Assembly: GCA_023417745.1 (NCBI GenBank)
Contig: JAEZEM010000332.1
Location: 1 to 9,429 of the forward strand
DNA from: Pseudomonadota bacterium
GTDB lineage: Bacteria > Desulfobacterota > Desulfovibrionia > Desulfovibrionales > Desulfovibrionaceae
Length of the DNA stretch: 9,429 bases
Direction of reading: 5' to 3'
This document shows positions 1-5,468 of this stretch, piece by piece (position 1 is the first letter of the stretch; each line of letters begins with the position of its first letter). The translations under genes were made by a program, and so were the position numbers. The notes under the pieces are model-generated. The model did not search any database and was not told where the DNA came from. It was given only the letters and a program-made list of their open reading frames with translations.

Positions 1-218
1 TCCCGGAGGCGCTGGTGGTGCGCGACCGGGACGCCGAGCTGGACGTGGTGCTGTCAAAAAACAATCGCTTTCAGATTCCGCGCCATTACCGGTCGCTGCG
101 GCCCAGGCCGCGCTCCATCGTCATCGAGGGGCGGCTGACCAAACTGTGGCAGGTGGGCAAGGATTTCCGGCCGCTGATACCGGAGGCCTGGCAGTCGATC
201 ATGCCCGGACGCTGGTAG
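1..218 (+). CDS. C-terminal part of an unrecognised protein (5' end outside window)
   Basis: An open frame (first whole codon at position 3) runs in from the left edge and stops at TAG 216-218, leaving 71 codons. The visible peptide is basic and aromatic, with KNNRFQIPRHYRSLRPRPRS in the middle and a tail ending IMPGRW. I see no catalytic motif, membrane segment or familiar domain signature, so I assign no function. It is called real because codon usage is G/C-rich at third positions like the neighbours, and because the stop is followed within about 20 bases by a textbook intrinsic terminator in the same direction. The true start lies outside the window. Confidence 0.65.
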   Translation, partial: PEALVVRDRDAELDVVLSKNNRFQIPRHYRSLRPRPRSIVIEGRLTKLWQVGKDFRPLIPEAWQSIMPGRW

Positions 219-239
219 TCCGGGAGACAGAAAACGCTT

Positions 240-275
240 CGGGCGCGGGGACAAGGTTCCCGCGCCCGTTTTTTT
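240..275 (+). terminator. Rho-independent terminator of the leftmost gene
   Basis: Perfect 10-bp stem CGGGCGCGGG (240-249) with CCCGCGCCCG (259-268), a 9-base loop and a run of seven T (269-275). It lies 21 bases after the stop at 218 and has the T-run only in the rightward direction. Confidence 0.9.
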
Positions 276-357
276 GCGCCGTTGAAACGTTTCCCGCGTC
301 GCCAACGGTTCGCCCCGCCTCACGAGACTTGCGGCGAGCCTGACCGGCATCGCAGGC

Positions 358-382
358 AACACCCCGAAAATGGGTGTTTTTT
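358..382 (+). terminator. Second rightward intrinsic terminator-like hairpin
   Basis: Stem AACACCC (358-364) with GGGTGTT (372-378), 7-base loop, T-run 377-382 partly inside the stem. On the opposite strand no T-run follows the stem, so it serves rightward transcription. It probably backs up the 240-275 terminator and shields the convergent pspC gene from read-through. Weaker than the first. Confidence 0.5.
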
Positions 383-405
383 GAGAAAAATACGCGTGTG
401 TTGTT

Positions 406-792
406 CTAAGGCCGGGACAGACGGCGGTCGAAGTCGAATTCCCGGGAGGTGACGTGGTCTTCCAGACGGCGCACCCGGCGTTCCAGGCGCTCGGCTCGGT
501 CGCGCAGCCGGGCCAGGACGGCTTTGCGGTCGGCCTGGTAGGCGTTGCAGGCGTCGCTTTCGGCCTCGGAGTCCGGGGGCAGGGCCGGCTCCAGCTTGAT
601 GCAAAAGCCGGCGATGACGTAGGCGGCGACCACCGGCCACACGCCGGCGGACAGGGTCAACAGGATGACGACGGCGCGAACGGCGACCACGGGCACATCA
701 AGAAAGGCGGCCAGGCCCTTGCACACGCCAAGGACGGCCCCGGTGCGCGAGCGGTAAAGCCGCCGCCAGTCGAGTTCGCTTAAGTGTCGCAT
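406..792 (-). CDS. pspC: PspC-domain membrane protein, second copy
   Basis: 128 residues. Residues 12-65 form a PspC domain: LYRSR followed by a GVCKGLAAFLDVP motif, then two hydrophobic segments (about 35-49 and 52-65). In characterised systems PspC is an inner-membrane partner of PspB that binds PspA and relieves its inhibition of PspF. The C-terminal half (about 85-112) is charged and coiled-coil-like, ending in HVTSREFDFDRRLSRP, nearly identical to the tail of the other PspC in this window. The ATG at 792-790 lies inside the end of the upstream pspB-like gene (13-base overlap), with an AAGGGG ribosome site about 10 bases before it, so translation is probably coupled. A PspC domain protein is secure; whether it acts in the same circuit as the other copy is inference. 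Confidence 0.9.
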   Translation of the reverse strand: MRHLSELDWRRLYRSRTGAVLGVCKGLAAFLDVPVVAVRAVVILLTLSAGVWPVVAAYVIAGFCIKLEPALPPDSEAESDACNAYQADRKAVLARLRDRAERLERRVRRLEDHVTSREFDFDRRLSRP

Positions 793-1034
793 GACCCGCG
801 CCCCTTGGCCCGGGCGTCCAGCACCACGGTTTCAAGGGTGTCGACCCGGGATTCCAGACGCTCCAGGCTGCGGTGGATTTCCTGGAGCAGGCGGACTTCG
901 TCGGCGTCGCCGCCCGGCGCGGCCCGGCCTGCCGGGCGCATGAGGCGTACGCCGATGAGAAACACCACGCCAAGGATCGCCAGGCCGACCAGGGTCGCCC
1001 CGGCTACCACCAAAGAAGAAAGCAATCCCATCAT
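780..1034 (-). CDS. pspB: PspB-like small membrane protein, second copy
   Basis: 84 residues: an N-terminal membrane helix (about 4-30), a short Gly/Pro/Arg linker, then a charged amphipathic segment (DEVRLLQEIHRSLERLESRV, about 45-64) and a DTLETVV stretch. This is the usual PspB layout (E. coli PspB is 74 residues) and matches the ARLEERLDNLETLL segment of the other copy. Start: the ATG at 1034-1032 has a GGAG 8 bases upstream (1043-1046). An in-frame ATG at 1097 would add 21 polar residues before the helix and has no ribosome site, so I reject it. The gene overlaps pspC by 13 bases. No sigma-54 promoter was found in its 134-base leader; a weak terminator-like hairpin separates it from the chemoreceptor gene. 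Confidence 0.8.
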   Translation of the reverse strand: MMGLLSSLVVAGATLVGLAILGVVFLIGVRLMRPAGRAAPGGDADEVRLLQEIHRSLERLESRVDTLETVVLDARAKGRGSCDT

Positions 1035-1133
1035 GGATGCGGCTCCGGGCCGGGTCAGGCAGTTTCGTGTCGCGTCCACGAAAAGCGCATAAGGCATTTC
1101 GTAGGCAACAGCGTAAAACCATGAGTTTTTCTT

Positions 1134-1153
1134 AAAAAATACTCTCGTATTTT
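1134..1153 (-). terminator. Weak AT-rich terminator-like hairpin after the chemoreceptor gene
   Basis: Perfect inverted repeat AAAATAC / GTATTTT with a 4-base loop (1136-1153), starting 15 bases after the leftward stop at 1169. On the minus strand the second arm merges into six T. The stem is A/T-rich, so termination may be partial and allow read-through into the second pspBC pair. Confidence 0.45.
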
Positions 1154-1168
1154 CTAAGGGACGCTACA

Positions 1169-3211
1169 CTAGCCCTTGGCTTCCCCCTCGCGCTGCATGT
1201 CGAGGACGAGTCCCTGCAGGGCCTTGGCCTGTCCGGCCAGGTTGTCCACGGCCGCCGACGACTCGCCCATGGCCTGGGCGGTTTCGCCGGAAATGCGGCT
1301 GACGCGGTCCACGGTGCGGCCGATTTCTTCGGCGGCGGCGGACTGCTCCTCGGCGGCGGTGGCAATGGAGCGTACCTGATCGGCCACGGCGTCGACAAGG
1401 CCGACGATGGAGGACAGCGCCTCGCCGGAGCGGCGGGCCAGGTCAGTGGCGGCTTCCACGCCTTCCACGGCCTTGTCGAAACCGACGACGTTGCGCCGCG
1501 CGCCGTCCTGAATGCCCAGGATGGCCGCGCCGACTTCCTTGGTGGCGGTCATGGTCTTTTCGGCCAGCTTTCGCACCTCGTCGGCCACCACCGCGAACCC
1601 CCGGCCGGCGTCGCCGGCCCGGGCGGCTTCAATGGCGGCGTTAAGCGCCAGGAGATTGGTCTGGTCGGCGATGTCGGAAATGACTTCCATGATGGCCCCG
1701 ATGCCCTGAGCCTTTTGTCCGAGGGCCCCCATGTCGTCCTTGAGACCCCGGGCCTGGTCGGCCACCTGGAAGATGCCGCGCACCACCCCGTCCACCACTG
1801 TCGCGCCTTCCTCGGCCCGCTGGCGGGCGGACTCGGCGGCGTCGGCGGCCTCGGAAGCGTTTTTGGCCACCTCCAGCACGGTGGAATTGAGCTGCTCCAT
1901 GGAGCCGGCGGCCTCGGCGACTTGCCGGGACTGGTCCTCGGCCCCCCGGGTGGACTGCTCGATCTGGGCGGCCAGTTGCTGGGAGGCGCTGGTCACGGCC
2001 TCGACCACGACCTCGATGCGTTCGGCGGCGTGGAGCATGCCTTCCATCTTGGCGGTTTCGGCCAGCCGGCAGGCCTCGTCGGCTTTGGCCCGATCGGCCT
2101 TGGCGCTAAGGGCGTCGGCTTCGGCCTGCTGCCGGGCGGCGGCGGCCTCGTCCATGCGGCAGCGGATGGCGCCGGCCATGGCGGTCAGGGCCTTGGCCAG
2201 AACGCCGGTCTCATCGGCCCGGGAAACGGCAAGGGCCCGGTCGGTCTCGCCCTTGGCCACGGCCCGGGCGAAGTCCATGCAGGCCAAAAGCGGTCCGACC
2301 AACACCCTGGACAGCCACCAGGCCAGGGCGGCGAACAGGAGCAGGCTGCCAAGGCCGGCCAGGCCGATCTGCTTGATGATGGCGTCGCGGGCGGCCATGG
2401 CCTGGGAGATGTCCACGCCGACGAAGATCATGCCGACGATGCTGTCGCCGTTTTTGAGCGGCTCGTAGGCCGTGCGGTAGTCGCGGCCGAAAAGGGTGTT
2501 GTCGCCAAAGTAGGTCTTGCCCTGGCGCAGCACCATGTCCAGGATGGCCTGGTTTTCGAGCTTGACGCCGACGGCGCGCTTGCCGTCGACCACAAGGGAG
2601 GTGGAGACGCGGGTGTCGCCGTAAAAAATGGTGGCCTCGGCTCCGAGATCCTTTTTCACGCCGTCCACCAGGGAGCTGTTATTGGAGAGGTCCTGGCCGA
2701 CGATGACCACGCCGATGACGGCCCCGTTGTTCTTGATGGGCGCATAGGCGCGGATGGAAAAACGCACCACGTTGCCGGACTCGAACACGGCGCAGGATTC
2801 GCCAGCCAGGGCGCGCTTGACGCCTTCTTGGTTGCCGATGTTGTCGCCGGCCTTGTCGTTGTGGGCCCGGGCCACGACGTCGGCCTTGGCGTTGGTGAAA
2901 ACTACAAGGTCGGCCTTGCCGCCGGCCATGAGGGTTTTGCCGAGATCGCGCAGCTTGGCCGTGTCGCCGGCCAGGACGGCGTCGATGACGTTGGGGCGGC
3001 CGGCCTGGGTCCGGGCCATGTCGGCGTAGACGTCCTTGTAGGCGAGGATCTGACTGTCCAGGACGTTAAGATAGCTTTTGACCGCCTGGGCGGTGACGGC
3101 TTCGTAGCCGTCCTTGACGCTGACATAGGCCACGACCTGGATGATGGCCACTGTGGCGATGACGGAAGCAATGACCAGGGCCATGACCTTGGCCGCGATG
3201 GAAACCCGCAT
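1169..3211 (-). CDS. Methyl-accepting chemotaxis protein with periplasmic Cache-type sensor
   Basis: 680 residues. Membrane helix 1 at about 8-30; a periplasmic region (31-278) of Cache type, with a repeated pattern of sensor strands ending IGVVIVGQDLS (166-176) and VGMIFVGVDIS (259-269); membrane helix 2 at about 282-304; HAMP about 305-357; a coiled coil; and a cytoplasmic signalling domain with the conserved hairpin DQTNLLALNAAIEAARAG (516-533) followed by GRGFAVVADEVRKLAEKT. Such receptors bind small extracellular ligands and control the CheA kinase through CheW. The C terminus (REGEAKG) lacks a NWETF-like pentapeptide for CheR/CheB docking. ATG at 3211-3209, with a strong GAGGGGG site (3217-3223) five bases upstream. 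A GEMM-like riboswitch occupies the leader. The ligand cannot be told from sequence. It sits between two pspBC pairs; a link to envelope stress is only suggested by position. Confidence 0.95.
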   Translation of the reverse strand: MRVSIAAKVMALVIASVIATVAIIQVVAYVSVKDGYEAVTAQAVKSYLNVLDSQILAYKDVYADMARTQAGRPNVIDAVLAGDTAKLRDLGKTLMAGGKADLVVFTNAKADVVARAHNDKAGDNIGNQEGVKRALAGESCAVFESGNVVRFSIRAYAPIKNNGAVIGVVIVGQDLSNNSSLVDGVKKDLGAEATIFYGDTRVSTSLVVDGKRAVGVKLENQAILDMVLRQGKTYFGDNTLFGRDYRTAYEPLKNGDSIVGMIFVGVDISQAMAARDAIIKQIGLAGLGSLLLFAALAWWLSRVLVGPLLACMDFARAVAKGETDRALAVSRADETGVLAKALTAMAGAIRCRMDEAAAARQQAEADALSAKADRAKADEACRLAETAKMEGMLHAAERIEVVVEAVTSASQQLAAQIEQSTRGAEDQSRQVAEAAGSMEQLNSTVLEVAKNASEAADAAESARQRAEEGATVVDGVVRGIFQVADQARGLKDDMGALGQKAQGIGAIMEVISDIADQTNLLALNAAIEAARAGDAGRGFAVVADEVRKLAEKTMTATKEVGAAILGIQDGARRNVVGFDKAVEGVEAATDLARRSGEALSSIVGLVDAVADQVRSIATAAEEQSAAAEEIGRTVDRVSRISGETAQAMGESSAAVDNLAGQAKALQGLVLDMQREGEAKG

Positions 3212-3230
3212 GACGTCCCCCTCGGAGTTC

Positions 3231-3314
3231 CCCAGCGGCCCGGCTGTCTCGACAACGGCCGTCGAGACCCGCGGCTTTCCGGACCTGCCTCGCGGCAGGG
3301 GTGGCGCTTATGGG
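3231..3314 (-). ncRNA. GEMM-like (cyclic dinucleotide) riboswitch in the chemoreceptor leader
   Basis: Read leftward, the leader contains: P1, CCCA-(UAA bulge)-GCG (3314-3305) with CGCUGGG (3237-3231); P2, CCUGCC / GGCAGG capped by a GCGA tetraloop (3299-3284); the junction GGAAAGCC (3280-3273); and P3, a perfect 8-bp GUCUCGAC / GUCGAGAC stem (3268-3246) followed by the receptor-side string AGCCGGGCCGC (3245-3235). The order P2 with GNRA loop, AAAGCC, GGGUCU, AGACAGCCGGG is that of the c-di-GMP-I / 3',3'-cGAMP (GEMM-I) family, recalled from Geobacter examples, and chemoreceptors are typical targets. The A-rich strand normally before P2 reads GCGCCACC here, so the ligand cannot be predicted and the element may be diverged. 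It ends 7 bases before the ribosome site (3217-3223), favouring control of translation. Confidence 0.6.
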
Positions 3315-3688
3315 CATTTCCCTCCTAGCAACGTCGGCGGCTGGAAGCAAGTTTCCTTTTGCACAGGTAATTTTTACACAGTTACGGCAGCATTCTGGCT
3401 TCGCTGTTTTGTAAGGTCACTCCCTAATGCGGCAACACAACGCTTCTTTTGAAGTTCATTCGCCGTCAAATAGCGTTCCACAAGGCAGATGGCGGCAAAA
3501 TATTCCAAACTTGTTTGGAGATGTTCTTTTCTTTGGCCTCCAATCGTCCTGTCGTCAACTGGGGCGCTCCATCAATCACTCCGTGTCTGGGCCGATCTCA
3601 GCGGCATCATTTTGTTCAAAATTTCACGTTCTCAAGGATGCCATATAAGCATTCCGAAGAATCTCCTGTGCCAAATAGCACAATCTCC
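3315..3688. other. AT-richer intergenic stretch between the first pspC and the chemoreceptor leader
   Basis: About 370 bases, visibly lower in GC than the flanking genes. It must hold the chemoreceptor promoter, but I cannot place a convincing -35/-10 or sigma-54 box. It contains two operator-like palindromes, TCCAAAC-TT-GTTTGGA (3504-3519) and TTTTG-TT-CAAAA (3610-3621), plus TGTGC / GCACA arms (3667-3682). A leftward open frame without a start codon (3374-3571) is listed separately. No intact gene is supported here. Confidence 0.5.
3374..3571 (-). pseudogene. Possible gene remnant: leftward open frame lacking a start codon
   Basis: 65 codons between TGA (3574-3572) and TAA (3376-3374). The C-terminal part is protein-like in composition, including SLEYFAAICLVERYLTANEL then QKKRCVAALG. 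No ATG occurs in it, and the first in-frame alternatives (TTG, GTG) come a third to a half of the way through. A second leftward frame over 3459-3575 (reading VIDGAPQLTTGRLEAKEKNI) also looks coding-like, which would fit a frameshifted relic. I do not recognise a family; transposase debris is one guess. Could equally be chance in AT-richer DNA. Confidence 0.2.
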
Positions 3689-3705
3689 GCCCGGGGTTCC
3701 CGGGC
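3689..3705 (-). terminator. GC-rich hairpin directly after the first pspC
   Basis: Perfect 7-bp stem GCCCGGG / CCCGGGC with a 3-base loop, beginning two bases after the leftward pspC stop (3710-3708). No T-run follows, so it is not a canonical intrinsic terminator. It may protect the 3' end or work with Rho. Confidence 0.35.
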
Positions 3706-3707
3706 CG

Positions 3708-4076
3708 TCACAGCCTTCGCAAGCGCCGGTCGAAGTCGTACTCCCGGGAGGTCACGTGGGACTCCAGGCGTGAAAGCCGGGCGTCCAAGTCCTTGAAACG
3801 ACGGGACACGTCAGCCGCTGCTCGGGCGAGGCGGCCCGTGTCCGCTTCCTCGGCCCCGCCCGTCTCGGGGGCCAGGGGCACGATGAGGGCCGCGGCAAAG
3901 TAGAGAATCGCGGCCGTGAAGCCGGTGGAGACGAACAGCACGATCACGAAGGCCCGCACCACCCAGCGCGGCAGGCCGAGATAGTCGGCCAAGCCTCGGC
4001 ACAGGCCAAGCGCCAGGCCGTTTCGGGACCGATAGAGCTTTCTGCGCCCGGGAAAATCGTTGTTACGGCTTCTCAT
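3708..4076 (-). CDS. pspC: PspC-domain membrane protein of the pspA operon
   Basis: 122 residues. The PspC domain starts at KLYRSRNGLALGLCRGLADY (about 13-32), with hydrophobic segments at about 38-52 and 54-68. A charged region (70-107) leads to the tail HVTSREYDFDRRLRRL. In known systems PspC senses envelope damage together with PspB and recruits PspA to the membrane, freeing PspF. Start: ATG at 4076-4074, overlapping the end of pspB by 14 bases. The frame stays open further upstream to 4436, but that extension is the out-of-frame shadow of pspB and is low in hydrophobicity. Its domain and tail closely match the copy at 406-792, so the two pspBC pairs are related by duplication or by acquisition of a homologous pair. 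Confidence 0.93.
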   Translation of the reverse strand: MRSRNNDFPGRRKLYRSRNGLALGLCRGLADYLGLPRWVVRAFVIVLFVSTGFTAAILYFAAALIVPLAPETGGAEEADTGRLARAAADVSRRFKDLDARLSRLESHVTSREYDFDRRLRRL

Positions 4077-4314
4077 GTCCGCCTCGTTTGCCGGAAGCTC
4101 CCGGCAGCAGGGTTTCCAGGTTGTCCAGGCGTTCTTCCAGGCGGGCCAGTCCGGCGCGCACTTCGTCCACCACGGCCATGGCCGCTTCCTCGTCGCGACC
4201 GCGCACCCGGTCGTCGCGACGGCGCAACTGGCGCAACACGAGGATGGCCGCGACCACCAGAAGGACTTTGACCACCAGCGGCACGTGGCCGATATAGATT
4301 GTATGTTCCAGCAC
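4063..4314 (-). CDS. pspB: PspB-like small membrane protein of the pspA operon
   Basis: 83 residues with an N-terminal membrane helix (about 10-27), a basic stretch (LRQLRRRDDR) and an amphipathic segment with DEVRAGLARLEERLDNLETL, the regular PspB pattern. PspB works with PspC at the inner membrane to relieve PspA inhibition. The start codon is GTG (4314-4312), preceded by AAGGA six to seven bases upstream; no ATG exists before the helix. The final codons overlap the pspC ATG, indicating translational coupling. Distance from pspA is 307 bases, unusually long for a psp operon, and includes a repeat element and an orphan open frame. Confidence 0.85.
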   Translation of the reverse strand: MLEHTIYIGHVPLVVKVLLVVAAILVLRQLRRRDDRVRGRDEEAAMAVVDEVRAGLARLEERLDNLETLLPGASGKRGGHEKP

Positions 4315-4410
4315 TGCTTATCCTTTTTCGGCCGCCTCGCTGTTGCGTTGGCGACTGTTCCCGGCCGGCAGGGCTCTTTGCGGGAGTGTCTCCCCGGCCG
4401 GTGCAACCCG

Positions 4411-4551
4411 TCACTCTCCATGCCCCTTTTCCCCAATCGGGGCGTCCAGGAGCCTCAGACCCTTGGCCGCCTGGGCAACGGCGTTTCCCTCCAGCGCATC
4501 GACGACCTTGGGGACTTCCCGACTGACAGAGAGCCTCCTCGCCGAACCCCT
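4411..4551 (-). pseudogene. Open frame without start codon between pspA and pspB
   Basis: Read leftward, 46 sense codons to TGA (4413-4411) with a coding-like composition and mostly G/C third positions, including EVPKVVDALEGNAVAQAAKG. No ATG, GTG or TTG lies in frame. A GTG at 4555-4553 begins a coding-looking start (KGFGEEAL) in the adjacent frame. A one-base frameshift near 4520 would join them into a protein of roughly 47 residues. It may be a remnant of a small psp-operon gene disrupted near the repeat element. Family unknown. Confidence 0.25.
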
Positions 4552-4552
4552 T

Positions 4553-4608
4553 CACCCCTTTTTTCAGGTGGGGGGTCTGGGGGCCTCAGGCCCCCAGCCG
4601 CCGGAGGC
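4553..4608 (-). repeat. Copy A of the GCCTCCGGCGGC hairpin repeat, downstream of pspA
   Basis: Read leftward: the 12-mer GCCTCCGGCGGC (4608-4597), a perfect 9-bp hairpin CTGGGGGCC / GGCCCCCAG with a 3-base loop (4597-4577), then a C-run and a distant G-run (4575-4555). It begins 13 bases after the pspA stop (4622) in the gene's own orientation, as do copies C and D at their genes, so it could act as a 3'-end stabiliser or attenuator lowering pspBC expression relative to pspA. Confidence 0.75.
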
Positions 4609-4621
4609 CTCCCTCTCCGCC

Positions 4622-5302
4622 CTACTGGGCGCGGCGGGATTTGATCTGGGCCAGTTCGCGTTCCACGTCTTCGTCGGCGGCCAGGCGGTCGAAGCGGGCG
4701 CCCAGGCTTTGGTCCTCGGCCGGGCGACGGCGCGAGGCGGCCGCGCCGGTCAGTTCGGCTTCGGCTTCCAGGCGGTCGATGCGGGCTTCGAACGCCTCGA
4801 AGCGTTGCAGGGCTTCGCTGGAGTCGGCGCGCGAGACGTCCTCGCGCATGCGCTTGCGGCCGGTGGCGCGCATATGGCGGGCCAGCAGCGTGCGTTGACG
4901 CTCCTTGGCCGAGGCGAGCTTTTCCTCAAGGGTGGCGATGTCCTCGCGGCAGGCTTCGATCAGGCCTTCCACGGCGGCCAGTTCGCCGGCCACGACGCTG
5001 GCCCGGGCTTCGAGGTCACGCTTTTCGAGCAGCGCTTCGCGGGCCATGTCTTCGCGGCCCTTGTCCACGGCCAGCTCGGCCTTTTCGCCCCAGCGGCCGG
5101 CAGCGGCGGCGAGCATGTCGTGTTCGCGGGCGATGCGGGCGGCCTGGGCCATGGTGCGGGCGCAGTCGGCCTTGAGTTCCACCAACGTCTCTTCCATCTC
5201 CTGAATCATGAGGCGGATGAGCTTTTCGGGCTCCTCGGCCTTGTCGAGCATGGCGTTGATGTTGGAGTGGATGATGTCGCGGAAGCGGCTGAAAATACCC
5301 AT
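4622..5302 (-). CDS. pspA: Phage shock protein A
   Basis: 226 residues (E. coli PspA is 222). The N terminus MGIFSRFRDIIHSNINAMLD is the classic amphipathic helix that binds stressed membrane, followed by EEPEKLIRLMIQEMEETLVE (about 23-42) and a long coiled coil through about residue 190, as in the PspA/IM30 (ESCRT-III-like) family. PspA holds PspF inactive in the cytoplasm and, on envelope stress, assembles on the inner membrane to limit proton leakage. The ATG at 5302-5300 has a strong AGGAGGA site (5307-5313) four bases upstream. A near-perfect sigma-54 promoter lies just upstream and pspF is divergent. Stop TAG at 4624-4622, then repeat copy A. Confidence 0.97.
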   Translation of the reverse strand: MGIFSRFRDIIHSNINAMLDKAEEPEKLIRLMIQEMEETLVELKADCARTMAQAARIAREHDMLAAAAGRWGEKAELAVDKGREDMAREALLEKRDLEARASVVAGELAAVEGLIEACREDIATLEEKLASAKERQRTLLARHMRATGRKRMREDVSRADSSEALQRFEAFEARIDRLEAEAELTGAAASRRRPAEDQSLGARFDRLAADEDVERELAQIKSRRAQ

Positions 5303-5344
5303 GGGTTCCTCCTGGCGCGGCTGCGCCGTGCTGCGGCTCTCTAG

Positions 5345-5360
5345 AGCAGAGAGTGTGCCA
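5345..5360 (-). promoter_or_regulatory. Sigma-54 (RpoN) promoter of the pspA operon
   Basis: Minus strand: TGGCAC (5360-5355), five bases, CTGCT (5349-5345), giving GG-N10-GC, the invariant -24/-12 spacing. Consensus is TGGCAC-N5-TTGCW. Predicted transcription start about 5334, leaving a leader of about 32 bases before the pspA ATG with its AGGAGGA site. Position and strand fit PspF-dependent activation. Confidence 0.9.
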
Positions 5361-5405
5361 AATATTTTTCATTGTTCTTTCAGGAGGTTATCTTGTAGCG
5401 CGGAG

Positions 5406-5434
5406 TTGAGCCATTGTTGTTTTCGCCATATGCT
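5406..5434 (+). promoter_or_regulatory. pspF: Candidate sigma-70 promoter of pspF
   Basis: TTGAGC (5406-5411), 17-base spacer, TATGCT (5429-5434), about 35 bases before the chosen pspF ATG at 5469. Moderate match to the -35/-10 consensus. It overlaps one of two CATTGTT direct repeats (5370-5376, 5412-5418) that might be activator sites, which would allow PspF to repress itself as in E. coli. Prediction only. Confidence 0.4.
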
Positions 5435-5468
5435 GGTATTTTTCGCCGCAATACTGGAGAAAATCGCC

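Noticed and set aside
1035..1097. Longer pspB start at 1097
   Set aside because: Adds 21 polar residues before the membrane helix and lacks a ribosome site, whereas the ATG at 1034 has GGAG at proper distance.
1035..1168. Sigma-54 promoter for the distal pspBC pair
   Set aside because: The only GG...GC pair near a TTGC has a 12-base spacing, not the required 10.
1715..3328. 537-codon rightward open frame
   Set aside because: It is the antisense shadow of the chemoreceptor gene. Its Gly/His/Val-rich translation has no domain, while the other strand encodes clear MCP motifs.
3658..3673. Second sigma-54 promoter upstream of the chemoreceptor
   Set aside because: A perfect TGGCAC is present on the minus strand, but the -12 element reads ATTCT with no GC at the required spacing.
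4077..4436. N-terminal extension of pspC up to 4436
   Set aside because: The extension is the out-of-frame reading of pspB, is Trp/Cys/Arg-rich, and the PspC domain starts after the internal ATG at 4076.
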